Below, piece by piece: positions 52,836 to 64,000 of a stretch of DNA of 64,000 nt. Within the stretch, counting starts at the first letter, position 1; each line of letters opens with the position of its first letter. The stretch is taken from positions 102,152,501-102,216,500 of the forward strand of contig JASDFA010000003.1 in NCBI GenBank assembly GCA_035772735.1, given 5' to 3'. Source of the stretch: Datura wrightii (taxonomy: Eukaryota > Streptophyta > Magnoliopsida > Solanales > Solanaceae). Below the pieces are notes generated by a model. It was not told where the DNA came from. It ran no database searches and worked only from the letters and a program-made list of their open reading frames with translations. The position numbers and the translations under genes are program-made.

Positions 52836-55641
52836 ACTGACCTAACTACAGACTTTGAAAAGCTGCTACTGCAGATTGTGAACCTTGTCTGTCTAAAACT
52901 GTAGGCAAGTAATGCAGCCCCCAATATTTGGGCGTCAGTACAATATGTAGCGAATATGTAAGGCAGTAAATAAGCTGAATGAAAGCAGTGAAATACTAAA
53001 AGTGAGTAGAAAGGAGAGGCTGAGAGATTAACCTGTAAGCTGTCTTATTCGCAATATGCATCTAGCAAACACTACACATACATGAGCTATGACCGCATAA
53101 TCATATATTCATAGGGTATAGCTAATAGACAAAAATGCAAACAAGAACCTAACATGGCCACCATAAGCCTGGAAGGTACAACCAGCATGGAATAACCCAC
53201 CCAGGGCTCCCATAAGCCTTGGTGAGTGCACTTCAATATATATACCCATAATTAGGTTTCTATGACATTATTGGTGCTATAGCCAACCTACCGATCCCCT
53301 GGGTCTACAACTGAGCACGCTCGACCCCTGTATTGTAACTGTGTCTCAGTCCGATGGACTCCTATTATCTGCACCTCGGGCACCAAGCTCAATGGGGGTG
53401 TGGTGCCGATACGACATATAATAGTCCATCCATGGAATGGACTATATGAGGACCTAGGACCCCATCTTTATCCCTTGTGGATGACATAACGCTCCGTAGA
53501 GAGACGTCATCTTTCCCCTAGTGGGCGTCGACACAGCTAGTAACCTAGGGGTGGTTATGGAAGACTCCTAAATGAGGGCAACCCCAACCCAGTTGCTATA
53601 CAAACATCTCAATCTAGCCACTCAAATGGCGTAACTAGCCTTCTGGGCCTAACGCCACGCTGCTCACCCCCTAGGATAGTATCTAAGGTTGCTAGCAGGC
53701 ACACCGTGTGCCTGTATATGATCAGAGGATCCTAATAGTGATCATGATCTCTAATAGTCTGGACCGAATAGGGTGGGATATGGAGTGGTCTAACATAACT
53801 CTGAATGTCCTACCCAGATAAAAATAACTCCTAAACAACTACTGGGTCGCGAATGCCTAACTACTTAGCTTCTCTAATTAGAACAATTGTAGGGCTGGCC
53901 CTGGCTGAACATGCTTTTGAGTGCTCGTCCCCTAATCCTTCCTAAGAATCTTATCGACATCCTTAGCCTATGGGAAGTAATGTACTAACATGGTACTACT
54001 AGTCCCTTAGACCTTATCTTGGTCTACTGGGATCTTATATTACTTTTCTAGGTGATTCCTAACCTTATAGACAACTTTATGTAGACTTAACCCTTCTTGG
54101 CATTTAGTACCTGAATACCATATAAGAACCAGTTGAGGTGCTGGCCCGACCTCTAACTACTGAATAGGTACACTTCCTTAGTGTACCCATGGGTCTATTT
54201 GACTTTGACGACTAGTATGGCTTCCTGGGAGACCTATGTGATAACGGCTAAGTCAACTAGGATTGACAATCATTGGTAACAGCTAATAGGGTAGTAGGCT
54301 GTCTCTCAGTACACTAGACAACCCTAGTGTCACTGATTCTAAAGTATGACTACTTTGTCTACATTTTTGGCCCTAGGACATGCAGTTATGTAAATGGCTT
54401 TTGGGCGTGCTTTTCTAGCAACCCAGGAGCCAAACTGGTAGTTATGTCGCCTAGCTGCGCCTATGTTGTTCAGCTTACCAGCTCAAGCTCGATAACCCTC
54501 ACGAGCTTCTAAGATCTAGGCCTGGAAATAAAACATACAATCCTACTAAAACAATGAACTGGAGAATAGAAGAGTTTCTATGAAACTTCTAGCTCATATC
54601 ATACCTAACATGTTCCTTCTCGACAAGAGATACTACGGTATAATCTATATACGTTTTCTAGCAGCTAACCAGAACTTAAGTAACCGTAATATATGGATAG
54701 CAGCTACTTGTAGCATATCTGATCTTTATATATCAGCAACAGCTAACTCCAACACGTTTAATCAAAATTTAATGGTAGTAGCTATCTACAGTATTTGAAA
54801 TTGTCGTTTCTATTCAAGAACATAAGTCGTAACACTGTACGACAAGTATACTTTTCGAGGGTTAAAACTTACATACCTCGATTGTTGTTTCCAAAATAAC
54901 CGTTGAGTTTCAAGTTATACTCGCCATCTCTCTTCAGCTTTAATCGGTATATTGGCAGAAAGAGTTGAATTTCAATACCAAATTCAGCGTAAAACGATAA
55001 CTTTTAATACCAATATTGACTATACTTCAATTTAACAGAACACGGCCGAAAATGTATTATTTCCCGAGAGTTCTGAAGGGAGAAATGCTTACTTGAAGGG
55101 TGTGATCAATCAGAAATCAGTTTGAAATAATTCGGACAACTTTCGCTTGGCGAGGTTACGATTCGCCGGGAAAGTTTCATGAAAATAACTCTGTAGGCTT
55201 AGAACTCAATACCTGAAGTTAATTTGAATTTGTACGGTGTTTGGTAGCGTAATCGGATGAAAATCAATCAAAACCCACATTTCTGTTACCCTCTGGCCGT
55301 GAAAACATTTGAGAAATGATTTAAATGAGAGAGAGAGGTTTATATACTAATTGGGCGGTGGCAGGGGGTGTGCCTCGCGCCTCCCATTGAGGCTGCCACC
55401 CTGATATGCCACGCCTCCCATTGAGGCAGCAGTCTTGGCGCCCCAAACCTCTCAAAGCGACAGCAGGCCTGGCGCCCTACGCTGGCCAGTGCGCTGCTGG
55501 ATGGCACATCGCGTTTTCCCTATGCGCACAGGTCCCGTCCGACCCCACTTCTAAGGCTTTTTCCACACGCGTCAAGCTCTTTTTACTCGTCACCAATCCA
55601 TGTGTATGCTTACTAATCGTTAACATTTACAGGGTGTAACA
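52836..55641 (-). repeat. C2 3' LTR, second segment
   Basis: Continues the LTR after A2 and ends GGGTGTAACA at 55641. Contains a TATA box TATATAAA on the minus strand (55346-55339) and, upstream of it, the repeated dyad GCCTCCCATTGAGGC (55379-55393 and 55413-55427). The ORFs at 54327 and 54580 show no conservation I can recognise. Confidence 0.85.
55339..55427 (-). promoter_or_regulatory. TATA box and dyad repeat in the C2 3' LTR
   Basis: TATATAAA at 55346-55339. Two exact 15-bp copies of GCCTCCCATTGAGGC, each a GCCTC/GAGGC dyad, lie 33-88 bp upstream on the element strand. Confidence 0.6.
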
Positions 55642-55676
55642 ACCTCCCCCCTTGGGAATATTCATCCTCGAATGTC
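55642..55676 (-). other. Polypurine tract and hairpin of C2
   Basis: Element strand AAGGGGGGAGGT next to the LTR, preceded by GACATTCGAGGATGAATATTC (55676-55656 less its last base), an imperfect version of the D hairpin. Confidence 0.75.
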
Positions 55677-56084
55677 TACTTTAATTCACAAGAGCTTAAC
55701 TTTTTGGACTACTAATTTGGAAAAGTTTCAATAAAGTCTCCCCTGTAATATGGACTATCTAAAAATCCTGAAATGTAGAAAAGTCCAATGCAGATATCTC
55801 ACATGACATCATAACAACTCTTTCATCCCCAAAATTATTGTCAACTGAACAATATATACAACATAAATCATAAAAAAACAACTAAATCAACATTTTTAGC
55901 TTAACTGCATAGTTTAGACTAAGCCTGGAACAGATAAGGATATCTGGGTCTCATGTCGTTTTCAGCTTCCCAGGTCATTCCTTCTCTATTCTTGTTTATC
56001 CACAATACCTTATAGAGGTGATATCTTTAGTTCTCAACCTACAAACTTGCTGATCCAATATGGCCATTAAAACTTCTTTGTGCA
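55677..56084. other. C2 3' untranslated region and lost chromodomain
   Basis: Weak resemblance to the 31743-32218 region of D1 (a GTTTATCCACAATACCTTATAG-like block near 55995 matches the VLWRN codons). Too decayed to call a frame. Confidence 0.45.
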
Positions 56085-56333
56085 TTAATTTCCAGTAACT
56101 TGAATGTCTTTAACTAGAACAACTCGGGACGGGTTATGTACACCCTTTTTGCAACATTGACATGTGGAAGCTGAATGGGCAGGTCCTAGCTCTGGAAGTA
56201 GTTTTAGCTCATATGCCATTTCTCCTGTTCTCTGGAGGATATGACCTGGGCCAATAAACCTAGTCCTAAGCTTGTCCTTCTTACCTAATCTTATAACGCC
56301 CTTTTTCTTGGCAACGTTTCTAGAAATATCCAA
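56085..56333 (-). pseudogene. C2 integrase C-terminal fragment
   Basis: KKKGVIRLGKKDKLRTRFIG and GHILQRTGEMAYELKLLPEL match the integrase C-terminal block of D1 (GVMRFGKKAKLSPQYVGPYR). This is the only confidently coding part left in C2. Confidence 0.75.
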
Positions 56334-58225
56334 CTATTGCTTTTGCCCTTAGCTGCCTGCGTTGTACCTTAGGGTAGGACTCCTGACGGCCCCGGGCTAT
56401 CGGTACCCATTTATTGGTAAGTTAACTTCTCAGTTTGTTTGTCATAATATGCCCTGGTTCAACCACATTTAATTTACTTTGGGGGGGGGTTCCACTTCCA
56501 CTCATAATAGACCTCCGGGCGTCTGTCCTGAGTGCTCTTGTTGGGTTATTTTTTTGGGGATAAGAAGTCACACTCATATTAACGTGCGCTCCAATCTATT
56601 CTAACAGTTTACCAGAACCTGGTTGGGAGTTCTACCTCTCTGTCAGGGTTTACTAGACACTGGGGCTCCACATAACCAGACTACTTCTTAAATATTTAAT
56701 TCGTCATACGCTTTAGCTGCAATATAATTCAATCTGGCAAGACACAAATTGATCTCATTAGTCTTTCCACACCGACTCAAATGAGGCCAAGCTACACCTT
56801 GTATGGGATAACCTTGTGACTGTATGCATATTAATTACTCTCCACTCCCTTGCATACACAACCATCTCCTATATTGGACTCCTCAGTTCCTGCTATTTTG
56901 TCTTTTCTAGCTGCCACTGGACCTCTACTGCTATGATTAAATGATATCTTCTATCTTCCCATACCATCTCGTTGCATTTTCATTAAATTCTGGGAGTGAC
57001 GGACACATGCACCTTAACTATGGTCTTGTATTTGAATTTTTTCCACCCTTGGAATGTAGGGTCGACCTTTGGGTCTTATGACCCTGTCTTTTGTTATCTT
57101 GAGGGAAAATAACTTTTTGTTGGGCCTTGTTTCTAGGTTGCACTAGGTTAGAGTCTCTGTGTCAGCACTCCCTTACCTTCTCCTCTAGCGGGGATCGGCA
57201 ACATTCTAGGCCACAACCTTACTACCTCTTAACTGTTAGCCCGATGCTTAGTTCTCAATATTCCGTGGTGATCCTATGTTCTATCAACCTGAAGGTGATT
57301 CTTGTTTTCCCCCATTAGATACTTGTGCCATTCCTCGTGCTCCCTTGGACTAAGTTGTGAGGTTCGTGCTTTCTACCTCATATTGTCAAGGATGTTACCG
57401 ACCAGGTCTATTGACCTGTATCCTTATTGCTCACACTCGGGCTTATTTTGTTCATATGATCTCCCTGTCCTTCAATAGCACATCTAGGGTCATAACCATT
57501 ATCTTGCAGGTATGCCCTGTCGTCATTAGCATGCGATGGCGGAATCAACTTTTTTTTCTAACTTGAGCCTTACTATTGTTGGGGGTTTATCGTTGATGAA
57601 CCCTCTCATACACACTTGAATTCTATTGGAGACCTTATCCCCCTTCCTTTCTTACTACCGTAAGTGTCTAGATAACTTGTAAATACTAAGGGTTTCAACC
57701 ACTCTCTAATCCTACTCGGAGGCAACAATTCTAGCCCTCATTTACAATGCAACCTAAGCCCCATTGCATGGATACTTACACCTTCTATTGTAGTGCAAGA
57801 ACAAGCTAGGAGGTGGAAAAATAACCCTATCTTACTATGGTAGGACTGAGGTGTGGAACCTTATAGTATCCGAAGAGTTGGAGGTATGAATCCTGCAATT
57901 TCTTCTTTCTTTCGCACCTTTCAGGTAATTCACATTAACTGCTGCCCCTGGCTAACTCTGAATATCTAGTAGATAAACCATCTCATGTATAAATATATGA
58001 TATACCCATAACCTCCTATACTAAGGTTGTAGGGAAAACTGGGAATGGCACTGGCATATTTATCACATTATGAGGTTCCTGGTACCTCGGGAAGATACTG
58101 GAGAGATCGAAGGCATCTTCTCCCGTTCTTAGGATGACTGTCTCCCAACTGTGGCGCCTCACTGGTACCTCCTAGTGCTGTTGTAGTTACCTTGCATCTG
58201 ACTGGAGTCTGTCGTATAACAAACA
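56334..58225 (-). other. Decayed C2 internal region
   Basis: About 1.9 kb where integrase core, RNase H, RT, protease and gag should be. I can read no reliable motif; a G-run (56480) and pyrimidine-rich stretches are all that stand out. A full pol would need about 4-5 kb, so large deletions have occurred. The ORFs at 57127 and 57357 are not conserved. Confidence 0.5.
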
Positions 58226-58438
58226 TTATCCTAGTCAGACATAACAAGGAAAGCTTAGGGACTCAACCCTATACAACTCTGCTCTATAGCACGATCTTAG
58301 AAGAAGGAGGGATAACCATACTATCATGCCTCTTATCCTCTTTCTTATAAAATGTGGTGCACAACACACTTATAAACAATAATCTACTAGAAACAGCTTG
58401 CAGAGTCCCTAGGATATGAACTGCTCTGATACCATGTT
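58226..58438 (-). other. C2 gag start leader and primer-binding site
   Basis: The sequence parallels 3366-3605 of gypsy-1 (CTATAGCACGA, GCACAACACA). The primer site GCTCTGATACCA (58423-58434) is an exact initiator tRNA-Met 3' end, followed by TGTT and the LTR. Confidence 0.8.
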
Positions 58439-59873
58439 TGTCACGCCCCACCTTAGGAGGCATGACTGGTACCTAGTGCCACACTAAAATCTAACTGGCC
58501 TGGATAGGCTTATGTACATCTGGTTTACGCTTGCAACTCGACTCCAAAAAACAACGGGCAATATCTCGAATGTAAATGTAGCCTACGGCCGACAAGGCCG
58601 TATAACCACTTGTAAAAGAAAACAGCTAACCAGCAACAAGCAACCGAAAGGGATCCTATGCAGGCCAACAAGGCCACCATGCTGTCTAGTTAAAACAGAA
58701 ATAAAGACAAGCTACTATACAAGGCTCCACACGGCCTACACATGAAAGAATAACTTATTAGGCACCACACGGCTAGCATAAAACTAAGTGACTGACAACT
58801 GTAGTCTGCAAGCCTCTAAGAGTACAAATAGTGGTCAGGACAGGGCCTAGGCCTACCCAAAATGCTATATGACTGAAATACAGAAATCTCTACAACTTGG
58901 AAACTCCGAATGAAAGGAGCTGACCTAACTGCATACTTTGAAAAGCTGCTACTGGAGATTATGAACCTTGTCTGTCTAAACCTGCAGGCAAGTAATCCAG
59001 CCCCCAATATTTGGGCGTTAGTACAATATGTACCGAATATGTAAGGCAGTAAATAAGCTGAATGAAAGCAGTGAAATACTAAAAGTGAGTAGAAAGGAGA
59101 GGCAGAGAGATTAACCCATAAGTTGGCTTATTCGCAATATGCATCTAGCAAACACTACACATACATGAGCTATGACTGCATAATCATATATTCATAGGCT
59201 ATAGCTAATAGACAAAAATGCAAACAAGAACCTAACCTGGCCACCATAAGCCTGGAAGGTACAACCAGCACGGAATAACCCACTCCGGGCTCCCATAAGC
59301 CCTAGTGAGTGCACATCAATCTATATACCCCTAACTAGGTTTCTATGACTCCACTGGTCCTATAGCCAACAAACTGGTCCCCTGGGTCTACAACTGAGCC
59401 CACTCGACCCCTGTACTGTAGCTGTGTCTAAGTACGATGGACTCCAGCTGTTTGCACCCCGGGAACCAGGCTCGACGGGGGTATGGTGCCGATACAACAT
59501 ATAATAGTCCAGCCATGGAATGGACTGTATGAGGACCTAGGACCACATCTTCAGCCCTCGCGGACAGCATACCGCTCTGTAGAGCAAAGTCATCTCGCCC
59601 CTGGCGGACGTCAACACAGCTAGTAACCTTAGGGTGGTCATGGAAGGCTCCTAAGTGAGGGCAAACCCAACCCAGGAGCTATACTAACATCTCAATCTAG
59701 CCACTAAAAAGGCGTAACTAGCCTTCTGGGCGTAATGCCACCGCTGCTCACCCCTTAGGATAGTCTGTAAGGCTGCTGGCAGGCACGCCGTGTGCCTGTA
59801 TCTGATCAAAGGATCCTGGTAGTGATCATGATCTCTAATAGTCTGGATCGAATAGGGCGAGATCGGGAGTAGT
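58439..59873 (-). repeat. C2 5' LTR, interrupted by A3
   Basis: Starts TGTCACGCCCCACCTTAGGA. Close to 42543-43028 plus 52836-53790 throughout. It is cut at 59873 by A3; the remainder would lie beyond the right edge. Confidence 0.87.
59869..59873. repeat. Predicted left target duplication of A3
   Basis: GTAGT, directly before the A3 LTR. Its partner is outside the window. Confidence 0.5.
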
Positions 59874-61280
59874 TGCTTGACCCAAAACTACACGCAAGTG
59901 CACGTGATCGTACAAGTAGTAAAGTGGCTTTAATTAAGGCCAAGTATCGATCCCACAGGGATTGAACTACGGTATTAATTAACTGAAGCGTCAGTGAACG
60001 ATATCTCTATGAATGCAGACAACCAAATAAATAATGTTTTATGAGTTAAGATCACTAATTAATAAGAATCTAAGTCTAGATTATAATTTGATTCTGAACA
60101 ATAGCAATGAACAAGCTGAGGTTAAGGCAGGCATCCAAGGATGTACTTTATTAATTCAATTCAACTAATCTTTTCTTCGGTTGCTAGTCAGGAATTAATT
60201 GTCTATGGATTGGATCTTTCGACTCCTATCCAATTAAAGAATCATGAAACCTTATTCTACATTTCTGTGATATAAGAATCTCATGCTCTAGCCATAGATA
60301 ACCAATTCCATAATTTACTAATAAGACTTTCAAATATATTTCTATTCTGAATGTAAATCAATTATCAATTTTCTCAACTAAGAAAAGATCATATCCTACC
60401 AATTCACATCTGTCCAATTTCTTTCCTTTTCTAAATCAAAATTGGATTTCTAAGATATACATTAACATTGGCCAAACATTAATGCAGTAAAAACAAGAAT
60501 TGATAGAACAACCATTGAAGAAAAGATGAAAACTGAAATGATTGATAATTACATTCCTCTACAATTATCCTTAACCTCAGCAAGAAGTGAATTAGCCACT
60601 CATTTGTGAAGTAAACATCTTCAAATAAGTAGAATTCATACAAGCAATTGAAATTAAAGAGAAAAAGGAAGAGAATACCCTAGAATATTTGTCCTCTCAA
60701 CTGCCTGTAACCCACGTTCTTGCTCAACCAAGTCAGAATGTTTAAGATAAAACCTAAGTGTGCTATTTATATTATTGAGAATCTTTCCCGAAATAACAAG
60801 CAACGTGGCACGGAGTGTATCGCGAAGCACTCCCTCCGTGCCACGGGGATATCGTGGACCCTCATTGGAAGTCGACTCTCAAGTAACTGCACCTCACCGT
60901 GGCACGACTTGTATCGCGGAGCCTTGCCTCCGTGCCAAGGTGCTATCGCGCACCTTCACTAGATTTTGACATAAATAATTCATCCCAAGCAGAATGCCTC
61001 AGCGATGGTAGCGTGATACAGCGCCATCGCGGAGCCCTTATTTTTTCCACTTTCCCTTGTCAACTTCCGCTTCTTGCTTCCAAGTCCATTCCCACACTTG
61101 ACCAACATATATATTATCTTCAAAAATTTCCTTTTACCTGCAAAAATACACTAATCATGTTGGTTAGTATAAATTCACATTTATCAAATAATCACATGAG
61201 AATATACACATAATAATAGATAAACAAGTCGAAATGAAGCATTTGAGTATCACTTGGGCATGCAATTCTGCCCAAGATCA
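59874..61280 (-). repeat. A3 3' LTR
   Basis: 1407 bp, ending CCCAAGATCA. TATA at 60774-60781. U3 hairpins at about 60805-60845 (GTGGCACGGAG/CTCCGTGCCAC) and 60898-60940. Hairpin 1 here has G/C where A1 and A2 have T/A, on both arms. Confidence 0.92.
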
Positions 61281-61318
61281 CTTACCCCACACTTAAAACC
61301 TTGTTCGTCCTCGAACAA
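61281..61318 (-). other. 3' polypurine tract and hairpin, A3
   Basis: CTTACCCCACACTTAAAACC then TTGTTCGTCCTCGAACAA at 61301-61318, unchanged from A1 and A2 although the LTR has diverged. Confidence 0.83.
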
Positions 61319-63014
61319 TACTTTCACATCTCATGCAATTGAAACCCACGCATAGCTAATTTGGCTCGACCATTCAAGCTACGGCTATACAGATTATTTA
61401 GGATAGCAAATCACCAAGAAGACATGTATGGAATCATTAATACAATGAAGTACAACACATTAAGACCTCCTAACCTCAAGAATCGATTCTCTATCTTGGC
61501 AGACTCATGCAAATAAACTGATCAAGACATCCGACACCAAATTTTATCTCTCGTCAAGCATGTGCCCTCACAACATAAGAGAATTACCCCATATTTCCAA
61601 AGCACTACGTGTAGGGGTATACAATTACAATTTCGCTCGCTCTCCCAAAGAATTCACATGCATCATGTCATGAACCATAAGCTTGCCTCTAGTTTTTTAC
61701 ACTCCACTAATATAAGGACGCATGAGGTAAGATCATGTAGGACTTAATGGGTTGTAATGTAAGCTAAGAAACTAGTAAATATTGGGCTAACCAATAATAG
61801 CAACTAGCTTCCTTAAGCGCTCTTCAATACATCCCACCTTTAGTACGGGCATTGCTTGTTCCTCCATCCTCTCATTCTTGAATTTTCTTCTTTGTTTTTG
61901 TTCCCATTTCTTTAAGCACACTCGACTTACTAGCAAAGAGTAGTTATGCATCTTTATTTTTTTTTTCTCATTCATGGATTCTCTTACTCTCTACTATTAA
62001 TTAATCAATTTCAACAAGTGCACCTTTGACCTTTTCTTTGGTTTTCACAACTTCCGCTTTCCTTCCGGTTTACACTTCTCACTCCTTTACACTTTGGGAG
62101 AAATGTTTTTTTCTCTTAAGCACTTAAGGGTTTTGGATCAAATTTCTGGCTAATGAAAAGAAGGGGTTAAGCTTGGTTTGTACCTCTCAAAGAATAGGCT
62201 AAAGGCTCAATGGGGCTAACTAGGATGTAACATTCAAGGTAGGTATGATAAGGGAGACACTTTCGGTTTATTCAAAGAAATGCCTACATCCTTTCCTACA
62301 ATCCACATCCTTCATTTCGTTTAGTACACACACTAGACAAGTTCTAGACACTTCACAATAGCATGGAATAGTTGAAACCCCACCTCACACTCATTGCACA
62401 TGCTCAACTCAAGACATATTCATAGACTCTTCAATCAACTAATTACAAGAATTCACTATTAAGCCTCAATCACACCGAATCGAATTTTATGGCCTAGGTA
62501 TCTCAACATGTTTAACACGTTTGCATGCTTTCATATGAATTACCTTTGCATCTTAATATCATGTACAACACGTAACAAGAATTTTGAACTATTAATTAGC
62601 GATACGTTTGGGAAACAAACAACAGAAAGAAGAAAAAAAGAAAAAAACTACTCCTATCGACTACATTTCCCTTAAGACGGTCGTCATCCATCCATCATAG
62701 GGAACGGTCGCTATCTACGACTTCGGTTCAATGGGACTATTCTCAGGAAAAGCACCAAAAACAAAAATCGATAAACCCAAGATAAAAAAAATTTCTACAA
62801 AAAATTTTGATAGAAAAATCAATAGAAAAAGATAAAAATATAATTTGAAAAAAATTTACACATCATACACAACAGCAACACAACAATAGCTCAAGATTCA
62901 TTACAACACCAACATTAATTACAGAACACGAAACACAGAGTCACAAGGTCACATTTAGCACAAGCACAACAAACATAAACAAAACATAAGCAAAACAGCT
63001 AGCACCTAACTACT
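61319..63014 (-). other. Non-coding 3' region of A3
   Basis: Counterpart of 14084-15880 with shared blocks such as AAGACGGTCGTCATCCATCC (62675). The TATCGA hairpins are not kept. No conserved frame. Confidence 0.65.
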
Positions 63015-63052
63015 CCCACCCCACACTTAAGCCGAACATTGTCCCTAGTGTT
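63015..63052 (-). other. Second, internal polypurine tract and hairpin, A3
   Basis: CCCACCCCACACTTAA (63015-63030), then AACATTGTCCCTAGTGTT (63035-63052). Against A1 the changes C to T on each arm leave only wobble pairs, so the stem can still form. Confidence 0.62.
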
Positions 63053-63099
63053 CACATAATTTCAAAATATCACAAAGGTTGGGTGGTGAAACTCCCTGA

Positions 63100-64000
63100 T
63101 CAATCAAAGTATTCAACTTCTTCATCAGGTGCTAGTGCTTCGTCCCCCATGTTAGAATCGCCCCCGCCGTCCTCAGCCGACTCAACATCTGAGTCCTCCC
63201 GGCGTGTCTCTTCATCGGTAGGGACATTATCATCCACGGGCTCCACAAATGCAGGCCCCACTCTGCATAAAGCTCGGGCATTCTCGTTGAATGGGTAATC
63301 CAACTCGAGCTGCCATAACTCATCCTCCATTGTGGGCTGTCCTCCGATGTGCAACTGCAACATCTGCATCCCGTACATGCGGGCCATGTACTTATCATCC
63401 CAAGCATGTCGCTCGGCTAGTGTGAGCACCGGCCCAAAAGTAGTGTCAGGTGCCTTGGTTTTGGTGACATCCAAGGCACGCCTGTCGATCTGAGGGACGT
63501 AATCTAGGGCCTCCTCCTCAATATTGTGGCCCCTCAGGAACGTGGTAAGAAGACCACTGAACCCGTATCTATGCCCCTGATGCAGTCGGGCTCTCTTCAT
63601 GGCGGAGATGATCACCGCTCCCACATTGATTTCCAACCCCTTCATCAGGGCATACACCAAGCAAACTCTATCCCGGGTGACATCTGTCATGTGCACCCCT
63701 GGGAGCAGGCATGAACACACAATCTTCAACCAAATCCGGGCCTCCCGGTTCACCTGAGAGTAGGGCAATATCTGGTGGTAGCCTCTCTCCTTGTGCCTGC
63801 TCCACCTGGCTGTCGATTGGGCTTCACATAAGGTGCGTCTGATGTCCGCATAGGGAGGAGTGATGTTCAGCTGATGGAGGACATGAGCGTCTGTGTCCCG
63901 CGCCCCCAGGATTGCATTCAAGTGGTGGGGCTCAAAGGTGACTACCTGTCCTTTGATTTTTATGGTGTGGCTGCGTAAGGTCGGGTTCTAATTGGCATAG
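63100..64000 (-). pseudogene. ORF2 of A3, N-terminus outside the window, one stop
   Basis: Open from 63978 to 63100 without a frameshift, which makes this the best reading of the middle and C-terminal part: ARIWLKIVCSCLLPGVHMTD, KGLEINVGAVIISAMKRARL, HQGHRYGFSGLLTTFLRGHN, then the acidic tail ending DEEVEYFD. At about 63979-63981 the YANW motif reads YAN followed by TAG, so Trp has become a stop (TGG to TAG). The start lies to the right of the window. Confidence 0.85.

Larger units (their letters stand above)
59874..64000 (-). mobile_element. A3: family A retrotransposon, 3' part only
   Basis: 3' LTR 59874-61280, polypurine tract and hairpin 61281-61318, non-coding region, second polypurine tract 63015-63052, and ORF2 running off the right edge. 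Its LTR starts TGCTTGACCC instead of TGTTCGG and is clearly more distant from A0, A1 and A2, so it represents a separate subfamily. Confidence 0.9.

Noticed and set aside
54327..54798. ORFs in the C2 LTR
   Set aside because: Inside LTR sequence; no motif and no sign of codon conservation against 58439-59873 or gypsy-1.
57127..57566. Two ORFs in the decayed C2 internal region
   Set aside because: Plus strand, against the orientation of C2, low complexity and no recognisable domain.

Overview
This window is plant nuclear DNA from a repeat-rich, probably pericentromeric or other heterochromatic region. I see no host gene, tRNA, rRNA or DNA transposon that I can support. Everything interpretable is Ty3/gypsy LTR retrotransposon. 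The gag, env-position and LTR sequences resemble asterid, most likely Solanaceae, elements; that taxonomic call is by eye and is low to moderate confidence.

Four families are stacked inside one another. Family A is Athila-like, uses tRNA-Asp as primer, and has LTRs of about 1.4 kb. It occurs as A0 (1-1415, running off the left edge), A1 (12585-28432), A2 (43029-52835, the most complete copy) and A3 (59874 to past the right edge), all on the minus strand. Family C and the related gypsy-1 (1416-5310, and 42050 to the right edge) and family D (10685-12584, 28433-38926) are initiator-Met-primed gypsy elements on the minus strand; D1 has a readable gag-protease-RT-RNase H-integrase-chromodomain order. 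Athila-1 is a plus-strand Athila/Tat element at 5311-10684. It probably continues at 38927-42049, because a tandem D array sits between those points.

Left to right: A0 LTR inside gypsy-1; a gypsy-1 LTR cut by Athila-1; Athila-1 pol; the outer D copy, which holds A1 in its gag zinc-knuckle region (perfect 5-bp CCTCT target duplication); a D LTR shared by two D internal regions; the inner D1 element and its 5' LTR; the distal part of Athila-1 with an env-position ORF; an old C LTR fragment; and C2, whose 3' LTR holds A2 and whose 5' LTR holds A3.

Family A is the most interesting part. It encodes gag and an aspartic protease in one frame plus a second protein (ORF2) of the kind usually called 'putative plant transposon protein', but has no reverse transcriptase, RNase H or integrase. 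ORF2 appears to have its own transcription unit inside the element: a copy of the LTR U3 hairpin module, a TATA box, and a predicted 5' leader intron of about 0.7 kb ending 5 nt before the ATG. The polypurine tract is present three times per element, and several stem-loops are kept between copies with compensating changes. A related ORF2-type protein sits in the env position of Athila-1, which suggests that Athila-type elements could supply the missing enzymes. All coding copies in the window carry frameshifts or stops; family boundaries and target duplications are read directly, while ages and mobilisation are inference.
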